In this document: in pieces, positions 6,904-15,260 of the stretch | How positions within the stretch are numbered: position 1 is the stretch's first letter | How the letters are laid out: every line of letters starts with the position of its first letter | NCBI GenBank assembly: GCA_031279915.1 | Contig: JAITHO010000074.1 | Span: 1 to 21,435 of the forward strand | DNA length: 21,435 nt | Origin: Tannerellaceae bacterium | GTDB taxonomy: Bacteria; Bacteroidota; Bacteroidia; Bacteroidales; Tannerellaceae | Direction: 5' to 3' | The notes under the pieces: generated by a model | Told to the model about the DNA's origin: nothing | Databases searched by the model: none | The model's input: only the letters and a program-made list of their open reading frames with translations | Program-made: the position numbers and the translations under genes

Positions 6904-7518
6904 AAAATCATATATGAGTGATCTGGCTGAAAAAATCCGGACTGAAATCACTTGTGATTTAGTCTGCGGGAAAAAATCCGAAGTCAAATCACTTGTGATT
7001 TAGTCTGCTGAAAATAACCTGGAGCCAAATCACTTGTGATTTAGTCTGCGGAAAATAATCTGAAGCCAAATCACAAGTGATTTAATCTGCAAAAAAAAAT
7101 CTGAACTCATATCATAAGTGATTTATCTTGCGAAAAAAAATCTGGAGCTAAATCACTTATGATTTAGTATGCGGAAAAAAATCGGAGACCAAATCATAAG
7201 TGATTTAGTCTGCGAAAAAAAATATGGAGCCAAATCACAAGTGATTTAGTCTGCGAAAAAAAATCTGGAATGAAATCACTTATGATTTAATCTGCGGAAA
7301 ATAATCTGAAGCTAAATCATAAGTGATTTAATCTGCGAAAAATAATCTAGAGCCAAATCACAAGTGATTTAGTCTGCGAAAAATAATCTGAACTCATATC
7401 ATAAGTGATTTGGCTTGCAGAAAATGATCTGAACTCATATCACAAGTGATTTAGTCTGCGGAAAAAAATCCGGAGTGAAATCACTTGTGATTTACCTTGC
7501 GGAAAAACATCTGAACTC
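6904..7518. repeat. Tandem array of fifteen 41-bp units with palindromic cores
   Basis: Units start at 6904 and then every 41 bases to 7478, with no indel anywhere (15 x 41 = 615). Units 2-15 each begin with a 16-bp palindrome of the form AAATCAC-TT/AA-GTGATTT, then about 25 conserved bases with TCTGCG, an A-rich run, ATCTG and GAGCC or AACTC. Unit 1 is diverged. Core centres are TT in units 2, 3, 4, 7, 10, 15 and AA in 5, 6, 8, 9, 11-14. Variant cores CACTTATG and CATAAGTG are exact reverse complements. The period is not a multiple of three, so the array is not coding. It fills the gap between the pgeF terminator and the nitroreductase promoter. Confidence 0.95.
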
Positions 7519-7525
7519 ACATTGG

Positions 7526-7556
7526 GCCACTGAAAACTCTTTGCATTTTCAGTGGC
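7526..7556. repeat. Right boundary hairpin of the 41-bp array
   Basis: An 11-bp perfect inverted repeat, GCCACTGAAAA and TTTTCAGTGGC, has a 9-base loop and is followed by CTC. It has the same stem as the left boundary hairpin, 660 bases away, but a different loop. Confidence 0.85.
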
Positions 7557-7587
7557 CTCTGAGCCATCCGCAGATCATTTTTAGGAT

Positions 7588-7609
7588 AAAAAAAATGCCC
7601 GGATGGGCA
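7588..7609 (-). terminator. Terminator of the hpt-adk-obg-pgeF operon
   Basis: On the minus strand TGCCC-ATCC-GGGCA is followed by eight T residues, 45 bases past the pgeF stop. Confidence 0.85.
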
Positions 7610-7653
7610 CGCAGAAAACAAAAAGCGGTATCGTTTTTAATCGAACATCAATC

Positions 7654-8364
7654 TCAAGCCTTCAACATTATTCCCGAAATCATACGAGGGCAGTCGGCTC
7701 CTTGGCGGCGGGCAGAGGCGAATAAATCCTCATCGCTGAATGTGCATGCGTCGGAGCTTTGTATGTTTTCGGAAAGAAGACCGGCTGATCGCAACTGAAG
7801 GTAGTTGGCATTTTTCAGATCTATATGCGATTTTCCGCTCGCGGGATTGATGCGGTGAAAGAGAGATATGTTGATTCCTGCCCTGAGAAATGCCTGCGGA
7901 ACTTCCTCGCCAACTTCAAAGGCTTCCCAGCCGATGGATGGAGCTATGCCGGCGAGCATCAGGCGCGGCTCGCATCCAAATTGATCGGCCATAAATCGCA
8001 CAGTGGCACGCGCTATCTGCATGACGGAGCTGCGCCAGCCTGCATGTATGGCGGCTATCACGCGCTTGTCGGGGGCGTAAAGGAGGATGGGCACGCAATC
8101 GGCGGTAGATATGCCAAGGCAAATTCGAGATTCGGCGCATACTAACGCATCGTAGCCAATTAGTTCGCCCGTGTGGCCGTTTACTAAAGCAATCCGGTCA
8201 GAATGAATTTGTCGGGAGAGATATATTCGCTGCACGCCGAGAGCAGATTGCAGCGCCGGAGCCTCTTGCCGCGTGCATGCAAAGTGAGCAATATCGGGGC
8301 GGGAGGCGAGGATTGGAAACTGAAGCCAGCCGCGGCTGTTGGGCTCAAGACAGATCGTCGTCAA
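7654..8364 (-). CDS. pgeF: PgeF/YfiH/YlmD-type multicopper-oxidoreductase-fold protein (purine nucleoside phosphorylase-like, peptidoglycan editing factor)
   Basis: Members cleave or deaminate purine nucleosides and, as PgeF, keep peptidoglycan precursors from misincorporating serine. The zinc site residues are all present: H in [10 protein letters not shown] in [11 protein letters not shown] in [22 protein letters not shown] and the SHIDL region follow, as in the family. The usual N-terminal stretch after TTR (GG-x-S-x-G-x-Y-x-S-x-N and the following V-x-x-N-R helix) is absent; the protein goes from ACTRQEAP straight to the H strand, so it is about 25-30 residues short there. The frame extends upstream through the end of obg to ATG at 8451. 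I chose TTG at 8364 because family similarity begins just after it and GGAGG lies upstream, but the start is uncertain. Confidence 0.8.
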   Translation of the reverse strand: MTTICLEPNSRGWLQFPILASRPDIAHFACTRQEAPALQSALGVQRIYLSRQIHSDRIALVNGHTGELIGYDALVCAESRICLGISTADCVPILLYAPDKRVIAAIHAGWRSSVMQIARATVRFMADQFGCEPRLMLAGIAPSIGWEAFEVGEEVPQAFLRAGINISLFHRINPASGKSHIDLKNANYLQLRSAGLLSENIQSSDACTFSDEDLFASARRQGADCPRMISGIMLKA

Positions 8365-9490
8365 AGTAGTCGTAATCCTCCTCGTCGAAGTCCTCCTCGT
8401 CGTCGTATGGAGAGAATGTTGGGAATGTGTTGTCATCGTCGTTAAAGTCAAGGGCGCTTAAGTCGAGATTTTTGTGGACGATGAGCTCCGATTGGTGGAA
8501 TGTTTCTTTGTTGAGTTCTTTCCATAACAAATCTTTCAGTTCGGCTATTCCCTGGTTCGTTACGGAGGATATGAAAACCGTGGGAACGCCGTCGGGCAGC
8601 TCTTGTGCGATGGCTTCGCGAAGCTCTTCGTCGATGAGGTCGCACTTGGTAATGGCGAGAGCTCGGCCTTTGCTAAGCAGGTCGGGATTGTATTTAACCA
8701 GCTCGTTGTGCAGAATATCGTACTCGGCTTTGATGTCGTTGGCGTCGGCTGGAATCATGAATAGCAGGAGGGAGTTGCGCTCAATGTGGCGTAAAAATCT
8801 GAGCCCTAAGCCTCGTCCTTCGCTGGCTCCTTCGATTATACCGGGTATGTCGGCCATTACGAAGGATAGGTTGTCTCGATAGCTAACGATTCCGAGATTG
8901 GGTTCGAGCGTGGTGAAGGCATAGTTGCCGATCTTGGGTTTGGCTGCGGAAACGACTGATAGTAGGGTTGATTTGCCGGCATTAGGAAAGCCCACAAGGC
9001 CCACGTCGGCCAGGAGTTTGAGTTGCAAGATGACCGTGAGCTCCTGTCCGGCCTCGCCGGGTTGTGCAAATCGCGGAGTTTGCATTGTTGAGGTCTTGAA
9101 GTTCCAGTTTCCCAGTCCTCCGCGTCCTCCGGGCAGCAAGAGAGCCTCTTGTCCGTCGGCGGTAATGTCGCAGATGTATTCGCCGGTGAGGGCGTTGAAG
9201 GCGACGGTTCCGCATGGCACTTCGATAATTCGGTCTTCGCCGCTGCGTCCGCTGCTTCGTGAGGAGCTGCCGTTTTGTCCGGCGGTGGCGATGATGTGTC
9301 GCTGATATTTGAGGTGCAGTAGCGTCCAGTAGTGTCGGTTTCCTCTGAGGAATACGCTTCCTCCCTTGCCTCCGTTGCCTCCGTCGGGGCCTCCTTTCGG
9401 AATGTATTTTTCTCTACGGAAATGTACTGAGCCTCGACCTCCCTTGCCCGAGCGGCAGTATATCTTGACGTAGTCTACAAAGTTTGACAT
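8345..9490 (-). CDS. obg: GTPase Obg/CgtA
   Basis: A 381-residue essential GTPase that binds the large ribosomal subunit during assembly. The N-terminal glycine-rich Obg fold covers about 1-158 ([27 protein letters not shown]). The G domain follows: G1 GFPNAGKS (167-174), switch I around FTTLEPNLG (192-200), G3 DIPG (214-217) with [13 protein letters not shown]4 TKCD and G5 ISSVTNQG. In place of the OCT domain the protein ends in an acidic tail rich in Asp, Glu and Tyr. The start overlaps the adk end by 16 bases and the 3' end overlaps the pgeF start region, so the operon is tightly coupled. Confidence 0.97.
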   Translation of the reverse strand: MSNFVDYVKIYCRSGKGGRGSVHFRREKYIPKGGPDGGNGGKGGSVFLRGNRHYWTLLHLKYQRHIIATAGQNGSSSRSSGRSGEDRIIEVPCGTVAFNALTGEYICDITADGQEALLLPGGRGGLGNWNFKTSTMQTPRFAQPGEAGQELTVILQLKLLADVGLVGFPNAGKSTLLSVVSAAKPKIGNYAFTTLEPNLGIVSYRDNLSFVMADIPGIIEGASEGRGLGLRFLRHIERNSLLLFMIPADANDIKAEYDILHNELVKYNPDLLSKGRALAITKCDLIDEELREAIAQELPDGVPTVFISSVTNQGIAELKDLLWKELNKETFHQSELIVHKNLDLSALDFNDDDNTFPTFSPYDDEEDFDEEDYDYFDDDLS

Positions 9491-10047
9491 ATCTCCTTAA
9501 TCCTTTTGAATACATCTTCAACTGCGCCTATGCCGTCGACTGCAAAATGTTTATCGCATTCTTTATAGAAGGCAACGAGCGGCTCGGTTCGTTGGTGATA
9601 GATGGCTAAGCGCTGTCGGATGGTGCTCTCATCGTTATCGTCAGCTCTTCCGGATAGTTTGCTGCGTTGGAGCAGGCGATCTACGAGCTCTTCGTCGTCG
9701 GCTTTGAGTTCGATAACGGCATCTATTTCCTCATTTCGTTCGCCGAGTATGCGATTAAGTTCCTCTGCTTGCTTGAGGGTTCGGGGGAAGCCGTCGAAGA
9801 TTATGCCGGTTAGATGCAGGCGTTCGTCTAAGGCTTTGGCGAGCATATCGACCGTAAGTTCGTCGGGCAGAAGAGATCCTTTGTTAATATAGCCGGCAGC
9901 AATGCGTCCGAGCTCTGTGTCTTTTTTGATTTCGGCGCGCATGATATCGCCGGTGGAGATATGTTCCAGGCCAAAAGCCTGTATCATCAGCTCGCTCTGC
10001 GTACCTTTCCCCGAACCGGGGGCGCCCAGAATAATAATGTTCAGCAT
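9475..10047 (-). CDS. adk: Adenylate kinase
   Basis: A 190-residue cytosolic enzyme interconverting ATP and AMP with two ADP. P-loop GAPGSGKGT at 8-16, AMP-binding STGDIMR (31-37) and DGFPRT (85-90), and the arginine of [15 protein letters not shown] (133-147) are present. The LID is the short form without the zinc-finger insertion, as usual for Bacteroidetes enzymes of this length. It is the second gene of the operon, 11 bases after hpt. Confidence 0.97.
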   Translation of the reverse strand: MLNIIILGAPGSGKGTQSELMIQAFGLEHISTGDIMRAEIKKDTELGRIAAGYINKGSLLPDELTVDMLAKALDERLHLTGIIFDGFPRTLKQAEELNRILGERNEEIDAVIELKADDEELVDRLLQRSKLSGRADDNDESTIRQRLAIYHQRTEPLVAFYKECDKHFAVDGIGAVEDVFKRIKEICQTL

Positions 10048-10058
10048 AAAAGTTTTGT

Positions 10059-10598
10059 TTAGTTGGTTACAATCCTGTAAATATCACGGTAGGCGCGGCC
10101 CATTCCGTTGTAATCAAGTCCGTGCCCAACGATGAAGTCGTTTGGTATTTCCATTGCGGTATAGTCCGGACGTGCGTCGTATTCCAATGCGGTTGGCTTG
10201 AAGAGCATGGTGGCTACTTTAACCTCGGCAGCTCCGTCGGCTTTGAATTTAGCTTTCAGGCTGTGCATGGTATATCCGGAATCAACAATATCCTCGAGCA
10301 ATATCAGCTGCCGTCCTCTTACGTCGGCGCACACCGGCATCACTTCCTGCAATTGCCCTGTAGATCCTGTACCTTGATAAGAGAAGTATCGGGCAAAGGC
10401 CAGCTCGTAAGGCCCGTTCAGATGACGCATCAAATCGGCTATAAACATGAATGCTCCGTTAAGGATTCCGATGAACAGAGGATTCATGCTGGCGATATCG
10501 GTTTTGAGTCTTGCGGCCATGACGCCTATGGCATCGCTAAGCTCAGCTTCGGTGATGAATAGTTCGAATTGCTTGTCTTTTAACTGAATCCTTTCCAT
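10059..10598 (-). CDS. hpt: Hypoxanthine phosphoribosyltransferase
   Basis: A 179-residue purine-salvage enzyme joining hypoxanthine (and often guanine) to PRPP. The PRPP-binding signature is LILLEDIVDSGYT (98-110), and the PPi loop region is IGILNGAFMFIADL (43-56). The C-terminal VGHGLDYNGMGRAYRDI segment binds the purine. Length is standard. It is the first gene of hpt-adk-obg-pgeF, with a perfect -7 box 24 bases before the ATG. Confidence 0.95.
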   Translation of the reverse strand: MERIQLKDKQFELFITEAELSDAIGVMAARLKTDIASMNPLFIGILNGAFMFIADLMRHLNGPYELAFARYFSYQGTGSTGQLQEVMPVCADVRGRQLILLEDIVDSGYTMHSLKAKFKADGAAEVKVATMLFKPTALEYDARPDYTAMEIPNDFIVGHGLDYNGMGRAYRDIYRIVTN

Positions 10599-10621
10599 AA
10601 AGATATTTTTTGATTTGCATA

Positions 10622-10651
10622 CAAATATAGCAAACTTTGGATAACATCCAA
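10622..10651 (-). promoter_or_regulatory. hpt operon promoter with a palindrome in the spacer
   Basis: The minus strand has TATATTTG at 10629-10622 (perfect -7). A 15-bp palindrome, TTGGAT-AAC-ATCCAA (10637-10651), covers the spacer and the -33 position, where TTGG stands for TTTG at 18 bases. The symmetry may be an operator. Confidence 0.5.
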
Positions 10652-10673
10652 GCTTGCTGTTGCCAACCGGATC

Positions 10674-11150
10674 CTATCCTTTTTGCTCCAGCTCAATAAG
10701 GTATTGCTTCATCTCCAGCCCATAAGCATAGCCGCCTATTTCTCCGTTCGCACGGATGATGCGATGGCATGGCACTATGATGCAGAGCTTGTTCTGTCCG
10801 TTGGCATTGCCCACCGCCCTGTATGCTCTCGGCTTGCCGATTCGCCCTGCCAGTCCCTGATAGGAGATGCAGCGTCCGTAGGGGATACGGAGCAGCTCCT
10901 CCCAAACGCTCTGCTGAAAGGGCGTACCCTCCTGCTCGATAGGTAGCGAGAATGTCTTCCGCTTGCCCTCAAAGTATTCGCTCAGTTGTTTGATGACTTT
11001 GCTTTGCAGGGCGCTCATTGGCTCATTGGGCTGCGACGGAGGCGGTAGCTCCACTCGGCTGATGCTGCGCAGATGGCTGTCGCTGCAAGTGATGGCAAGG
11101 CAACCGACGGGCGAATCCCAGTAGGCTGTTGCTTCCTTATTCATAGTCAT
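10674..11150 (-). CDS. ogt: Methylated-DNA--[protein]-cysteine S-methyltransferase
   Basis: A 158-residue suicide DNA-repair protein that moves alkyl groups from O6-alkylguanine to its own cysteine. The active site is IIVPCHRII (124-132) with acceptor C128. The recognition helix carries YQGLAGRIGKPRAYRAVGNANGQN (97-120), including the arginine finger R111, and the C-terminal GYAYGLEMK closes the fold. The N-terminal domain is the short Ogt type without the Ada methylphosphotriester domain. The start overlaps the sirtuin 3' end by 14 bases; a second ATG two codons in is possible. Confidence 0.95.
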   Translation of the reverse strand: MTMNKEATAYWDSPVGCLAITCSDSHLRSISRVELPPPSQPNEPMSALQSKVIKQLSEYFEGKRKTFSLPIEQEGTPFQQSVWEELLRIPYGRCISYQGLAGRIGKPRAYRAVGNANGQNKLCIIVPCHRIIRANGEIGGYAYGLEMKQYLIELEQKG

Positions 11151-11829
11151 GGAGCATTAAGGCAAGCTGTCGAACGCCATCGGTAGCGCCGGTTTTGATG
11201 ATGCGAACATCGTGTGCGAAGGTGGGAACCGGTTTGGGATCGATGAGGAAGATCGGAACTCCGCCGCGAACGTAGTTAAGCAGTCCGGCGGCCGGATAAA
11301 CCTGGAGCGAAGTGCCTATAACAACGCAGATGTCGGCCTTCTCAACCATCTCGGCTGCTTGCATGATCATTGGAACAGGCTCGCCGAACCACACTATGAA
11401 GGGGCGCAGCTGCTTGCCGCGGGCATCGGTATCGCCAACGTGCATGTCGGGATTCTCGGCGCTGAGCTCATAAACTGTTTTCAGGTCATCAACGGCGCAG
11501 GCTTTCATGAGCTCGCCGTGGAGATGGAGCACGTTCGAACTGCCGGCGCGTTCGTGCAGGTCGTCGACGTTTTGAGTTATTATCTGCACATCAAAGCGCT
11601 TCTCAAGTTCAACCAGCCCATAGTGTCCGCCGTTTGGCTTCGATTCGAGCAGTTGTTTGCGACGCTGGTTATAAAATTCAAGAACTAACTCTGGGTTCTT
11701 CACAAAAGCTTCAGGCGTGGCAACATCTTCCACGCGATATTCTTCCCACAAGCCATTTGAATCACGAAACGTCGATATTCCGCTTTCGGCGCTCATGCCT
11801 GCGCCTGTTAATACAACAAGTTTTTTCAT
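11137..11829 (-). CDS. cobB: NAD-dependent protein deacylase, sirtuin class III-like
   Basis: A 230-residue Sir2-fold protein. NAD-binding GAGMSAESGIS (9-19), FRDSNGLWE (21-29), TQNVDDLHERAG (85-96), catalytic H104 in HLHGE, and GTSLQVYPAAGL are intact. Y53 and R56 in EFYNQRRKQ match the Tyr/Arg pair of SIRT5- and CobB-type enzymes, which accept succinyl and other acidic acyl-lysines. The four zinc cysteines are missing: between HLHGEL and the FIVWFGEPVP strand there is only one Cys (C111). Zinc-less relatives seem common in Bacteroidetes, so the fold probably holds, but this needs modelling. The -7 box TATATTTG lies 25 bases upstream. Confidence 0.9.
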   Translation of the reverse strand: MKKLVVLTGAGMSAESGISTFRDSNGLWEEYRVEDVATPEAFVKNPELVLEFYNQRRKQLLESKPNGGHYGLVELEKRFDVQIITQNVDDLHERAGSSNVLHLHGELMKACAVDDLKTVYELSAENPDMHVGDTDARGKQLRPFIVWFGEPVPMIMQAAEMVEKADICVVIGTSLQVYPAAGLLNYVRGGVPIFLIDPKPVPTFAHDVRIIKTGATDGVRQLALMLHDYE

Positions 11830-11853
11830 TCTTTATATAATTTGATTGTTTTA

Positions 11854-11861
11854 CAAATATA
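11854..11861 (-). promoter_or_regulatory. -7 box of the sirtuin-ogt unit
   Basis: TATATTTG on the minus strand, perfect for TANNTTTG; no good -33 box. The rest of 11862-11963 holds no gene. Confidence 0.5.
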
Positions 11862-11963
11862 AGGAACTGTGCAATTTTTCTGCTTGGCTGCGGATATATC
11901 CGGGGCGATGGGGAATGTTGTGGCGAAGGGGGGCTTATTGAATTGCTTCCGGAGTGAGATTGC

Positions 11964-13634
11964 TCACTTCTTCCTCTTGCGATTGATTTTGTGCAGGGGG
12001 ATGTCTTTGATGTACGGGATGAGCCACTGTGAGAAATCTTCTTCTATGCCGGCGAGCTTGTGGGCTGTATGTAGGTCGGAAAATACGGTTTGGCAGTGTT
12101 CGCTTTGGAGGCCGTATCTGGATGTGAAGCTGCGCATTACTTGGATATAGAGTTCTATGGCTTTGTCGTGTTCGTTCAGCGCAGAGTAGCATTCGGCCAT
12201 GTTGCAGGCGGCATACAGCGTGCGATTGTTTTCTTTGCCGAAGGTTTTGCGGAGTATTTCGTAGCGCTTGATGGCATATTCCAGGGCGATGTCGTATTTG
12301 GCGGTTCGCAGATAGAAGTTCATTACGATGTGGAGGGTTTCGGGATACTGATCGGTTATTTGATCGGGAAATTTCTCGTACAGGAGGAGGGCTTTCCGGA
12401 AGTATATCTCGGCTTGTTCGTTCATTTCGCGTTCGGAGTAGTTTATGGCTAGGGGGAGGTATGTGTGTAGCATTAGCGGAGATTCTTCTTCGCCGTAGAA
12501 CTTTTCTTCGGCACGGATTGCTTCCAGCAGCACTTCTTCGCCTTTGATGTAGTTCTTGGCTTTAGAGTAGCAACTTCCTATCCTGGCGAGGCAGTTGAGG
12601 GTTGCTTCGTGTTCAATGCCGAATAGGCTTTTGCGTAGGGTGAAGGCTTTTATGTAGTTCTTGATAGCCATGTTATAGTTCTTCATGGTTTCGTAAACAT
12701 GGCCGAGGCTGGTGTATTCGATGGCTGTTGCGGGATGTTCTTTTTTGAAGTATTTCTCGGCCATGGATACGGCTTTTTGCTGCCATTCGAGCGCTTGCTT
12801 GGGTTCTTTTTTGAGCATTAGTATGTCGCAGATGTTGGATGCGAGCTGTGTTCTGGAGTGTGTGGATAGCTTGCTTTCGCTTTCGAAGGCGGCTTTCATC
12901 TTGTTGAGGCATTCGGTTGCCTTGCTTGATTGTCCTACTACTTCGTATTGCAGGGCTAGGGCTGAATGTATTAATGCTTGGCTGTAGCAATCTCGGTGAG
13001 GGAGTTTATCGATTAGCGCTTGGGCTTTCAGTAGCCATGCGAGTGATTTGTCGTACTTGCCGCGTCTGAAGTATATGCGTGCGATGTTGCGATAGCAGTA
13101 GGTAATGGCTCCGTATTTTCGTCCGAATACTCGTGTGTAGATCTCGATGGTTTTTTGGTAGTATTCGATGGCTAGTTCATCCTGTCCGGTTTGTCTTAAG
13201 AGGTCGGCAATGAGGTTGTGGATTTGTATGCTGCGGTTGTCGGTGTTGCATTCCGGATTTGCTTCGAGGAGTTCTATTGCTCGCTTGGCCCATGGGAGGC
13301 CTTCGGGGAAGTAGTGAAGGTCGCTGTGTGCCTTGGCCATATTGGTATAGAACTCTATCTCTTTTTCTTTGCTTGCTTTTATCTGTTCGCTAAACATTTT
13401 GGAGGCTTTGAGGCATGTTTCGAGCTGATCGGCATGCATTCCGTTGAGGCCGTACAGTGTGCTGAGCTTCATGTAGAGTTCGAAGAGCATGTCGTGCGTT
13501 GGATCGAGTTGTGACTCGTACTTGTTTTTTATGCGCAGGGCGTATTCGAGGGCTTGCACGTATGCCTCTTGATTGTAGTACATGCTGAGGATATGGAAGG
13601 CTTCCGACAGCGTTTTTTCTATGTCTTCATTCAT
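11964..13634 (-). CDS. Tetratricopeptide repeat protein
   Basis: A 556-residue all-helical protein made of TPR and kinesin-light-chain-like repeats through most of its length. Examples are QDELAIEYYQKTIEIYTRV, GKYDKSLAWLLKAQAL, TAIEYTSLGHVYETMKNY, NEQAEIYFRKALLLYEKF and NEHDKAIELYIQVMRS. No signal peptide, enzyme domain or transmembrane segment is visible, so it is probably a cytosolic scaffold. The C-terminus is basic (INRKRKK). It begins eight bases after the DUF6261-like gene and is almost certainly co-transcribed and coupled with it. The partner and pathway are unknown. Confidence 0.85.
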   Translation of the reverse strand: MNEDIEKTLSEAFHILSMYYNQEAYVQALEYALRIKNKYESQLDPTHDMLFELYMKLSTLYGLNGMHADQLETCLKASKMFSEQIKASKEKEIEFYTNMAKAHSDLHYFPEGLPWAKRAIELLEANPECNTDNRSIQIHNLIADLLRQTGQDELAIEYYQKTIEIYTRVFGRKYGAITYCYRNIARIYFRRGKYDKSLAWLLKAQALIDKLPHRDCYSQALIHSALALQYEVVGQSSKATECLNKMKAAFESESKLSTHSRTQLASNICDILMLKKEPKQALEWQQKAVSMAEKYFKKEHPATAIEYTSLGHVYETMKNYNMAIKNYIKAFTLRKSLFGIEHEATLNCLARIGSCYSKAKNYIKGEEVLLEAIRAEEKFYGEEESPLMLHTYLPLAINYSEREMNEQAEIYFRKALLLYEKFPDQITDQYPETLHIVMNFYLRTAKYDIALEYAIKRYEILRKTFGKENNRTLYAACNMAECYSALNEHDKAIELYIQVMRSFTSRYGLQSEHCQTVFSDLHTAHKLAGIEEDFSQWLIPYIKDIPLHKINRKRKK

Positions 13635-13642
13635 AATCTTTT

Positions 13643-14380
13643 TTATGCTATTTGATTTGCCATATCGGAGGCTGGGGCGAGGGCTGAGAGGGTTCCGCGT
13701 TGGGCTTGTTCGATGATATGGTTGATGCGGCTGATTATTTCATGGCATTGATGGTCGTTGAGGTAGATAGACATGGCGTTGATGAAGCAAACGGTGGAGT
13801 CGTAGTGTCGCTCGGCTATCTTACGTGATCGTGCGTTGGCGCTGGTGATAAAGGGTGGTACTCTGGTTTTCTCGTTATAGTCGGCTTTGCCTATCTCTAA
13901 GAGTCGACGGTTGGATCGTCCGAGCTCGGTTACCCAGTCGAGTACTCCAACGTGTTGGAGGGTGGCTCGTGGGATTTCTTGCTCAATGCGTTTGGTGATT
14001 TTGCTGAAGAGGGCGGTTAGTCGGGCTGAGGAAAGTCCGTTTGGATTGCCGCCGGATTCTGTCAGGATTTTGTTGAGAACGACGCCGGCTTCGTGCGATG
14101 TTTTGCCGTAGTTCAGCATTAGGTTGTCGGCGAGATTGCGTATGGTGGTCCATATACTTTTGCCGTTACGTTCTTCGCTTTCGAGCTGTGTGGTCAATAC
14201 GCTTGGCTCTTCGGCCTGGAGGGTTTTGCGATAGGTGTCGACGGCTTCCAGAAAGCTGGTTAGCTTGGGGAGGAACTTATCGTCGACGATGAGCTGCATT
14301 TGTTCGGATACTCTTTCGAGGAATACCAGCGAGTCTCGCTGTTCTAGCTTTCGTAGGTAATAATTGTTGATTTGTTTCAT
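13643..14380 (-). CDS. Uncharacterised helical protein, DUF6261-like
   Basis: 245 residues, no signal peptide, mostly predicted helix. Layout: an N-terminal helix with basic KLEQRD, a long helix around 20-55, then W-x-x-I-R-N-L-A-D (about 75-85), and a C-terminal bundle with RNRR-like and HYDSTVCFINA segments. Domain order and spacing resemble the Bacteroidetes family DUF6261, and also the second copy at 17864-18700 (same size class, same run of helices), but direct identity is low. The start is supported by a perfect -7 box, TACATTTG, at 14431-14424. Function is unknown; the neighbouring TPR gene is its likely partner. Confidence 0.6.
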   Translation of the reverse strand: MKQINNYYLRKLEQRDSLVFLERVSEQMQLIVDDKFLPKLTSFLEAVDTYRKTLQAEEPSVLTTQLESEERNGKSIWTTIRNLADNLMLNYGKTSHEAGVVLNKILTESGGNPNGLSSARLTALFSKITKRIEQEIPRATLQHVGVLDWVTELGRSNRRLLEIGKADYNEKTRVPPFITSANARSRKIAERHYDSTVCFINAMSIYLNDHQCHEIISRINHIIEQAQRGTLSALAPASDMANQIA

Positions 14381-14423
14381 CAGGTTGATGCTGAGTTATG
14401 TTTATCATGTTATCGAAGATGTG

Positions 14424-14454
14424 CAAATGTAAGGATTTAATTTGTCGTGCCAAG
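14424..14454 (-). promoter_or_regulatory. Promoter of the DUF6261-like/TPR operon
   Basis: The minus strand has TACATTTG (14431-14424) and, 19 bases further up, CTTG (14454-14451), a 3-of-4 match to -33 TTTG. It is divergent from the SIS operon promoter across 241 bases that contain no gene. Confidence 0.5.
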
Positions 14455-14591
14455 CCTGTCTTTCCGGCTCTACATTCTTATCGGGGCTTACGGCATGAGG
14501 CGCATCGGCCCTAATAATCTATCTCAACAGAACGGTATGCTATTTTAAAGCTTTTTATTATAAGCAGATGCGGCTGTGTGGAGAAATCGGA

Positions 14592-14599
14592 TACCTTTG
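14592..14599 (+). promoter_or_regulatory. -7 box of the SIS-pfkB-lipoprotein operon
   Basis: TACCTTTG matches TANNTTTG perfectly, 23 bases before the ATG at 14622. The -33 box is not clear. Confidence 0.55.
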
Positions 14600-14621
14600 C
14601 GACAGGTAAAATAATTACAAA

Positions 14622-15230
14622 ATGATGAATGAAGATGTTTTGAGTATTATACGGCAAGAAGCTGAAGCGGTGATGAATATACCTGTATCCGACGACTATG
14701 CCAAAGCCGTCAATCTGATAACGGAATGTGTACACAACAAAAACGGCAAACTCATAACTAGCGGAATGGGAAAAGCGGGCCAAGTGGCAATGAACATTGC
14801 TACGACTTTCAGCTCGACCGGAACTCCTGCTTTTTTCCTGCATCCAAGCGAGGCTCAGCATGGGGATCTCGGCATTGTTTGCCCGAATGACATCATGTTG
14901 CTGGTGTCGAACTCCGGCAGAACTCGGGAGCTGCTCGAACTGGTGGAACTTACCCGCGGGCTACATCCGGACATGATGTTTATTGTCATTACCGGCAACT
15001 TTCGCAGCGAGCTTGCCAAGCAGGCTAACGTGTGCCTCTTTACCGGCGATCCGCCTGAGGTTTGCGCGCTCGGACTGACTCCTACGACGTCAACCACCGT
15101 GATGAACGTTATCGGCGACATTCTCGTGGTTAGCGTCATGAAAAGGATAAACTTTGGATACAGCGACTACGCCAAAAGGCATCACGGGGGATATCTCGGA
15201 TCGAAAAGCCGTGGCAAATGCAATCACTAA
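14622..15230 (+). CDS. SIS-domain sugar-phosphate isomerase, KdsD-like without CBS domains
   Basis: A 202-residue phosphosugar isomerase. SIS motifs: SGMGKAG (47-53), HPSEAQHGDLG (74-84) and SNSGRTRE (96-103), then PTTSTTVMNVIGD and the ending DYAKRHHGGYLG, which is diagnostic of the arabinose-5-phosphate isomerase KdsD/KpsF/GutQ group. The two C-terminal CBS domains of KdsD are absent. SIS-only versions are known, including one from Bacteroides fragilis. The likely reaction is ribulose-5-phosphate to arabinose-5-phosphate, the first step toward Kdo for lipopolysaccharide or capsule. It is the first gene of a three-gene operon, 30 bases before the kinase gene. A 6-phospho-3-hexuloisomerase is the alternative. 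Confidence 0.85.
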   Translation: MMNEDVLSIIRQEAEAVMNIPVSDDYAKAVNLITECVHNKNGKLITSGMGKAGQVAMNIATTFSSTGTPAFFLHPSEAQHGDLGIVCPNDIMLLVSNSGRTRELLELVELTRGLHPDMMFIVITGNFRSELAKQANVCLFTGDPPEVCALGLTPTTSTTVMNVIGDILVVSVMKRINFGYSDYAKRHHGGYLGSKSRGKCNH

Positions 15231-15260
15231 CTTGGATTCTTTATAACATTATATATAAGT

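Noticed and set aside
6904..7518. CRISPR array
   Set aside because: The 25-bp stretches between palindromes are themselves conserved, there are no unique spacers, and no cas genes are near. It is a tandem repeat.
7475..7798. A 107-codon plus frame spanning the array end and the pgeF 3' end
   Set aside because: It crosses a repeat unit, a hairpin and a terminator and then runs antisense to pgeF.
8925..9305. Antisense frames over obg, hpt, sirtuin and dnaK
   Set aside because: They mirror strongly conserved genes, show no domain of their own, and are expected from the strand composition bias.
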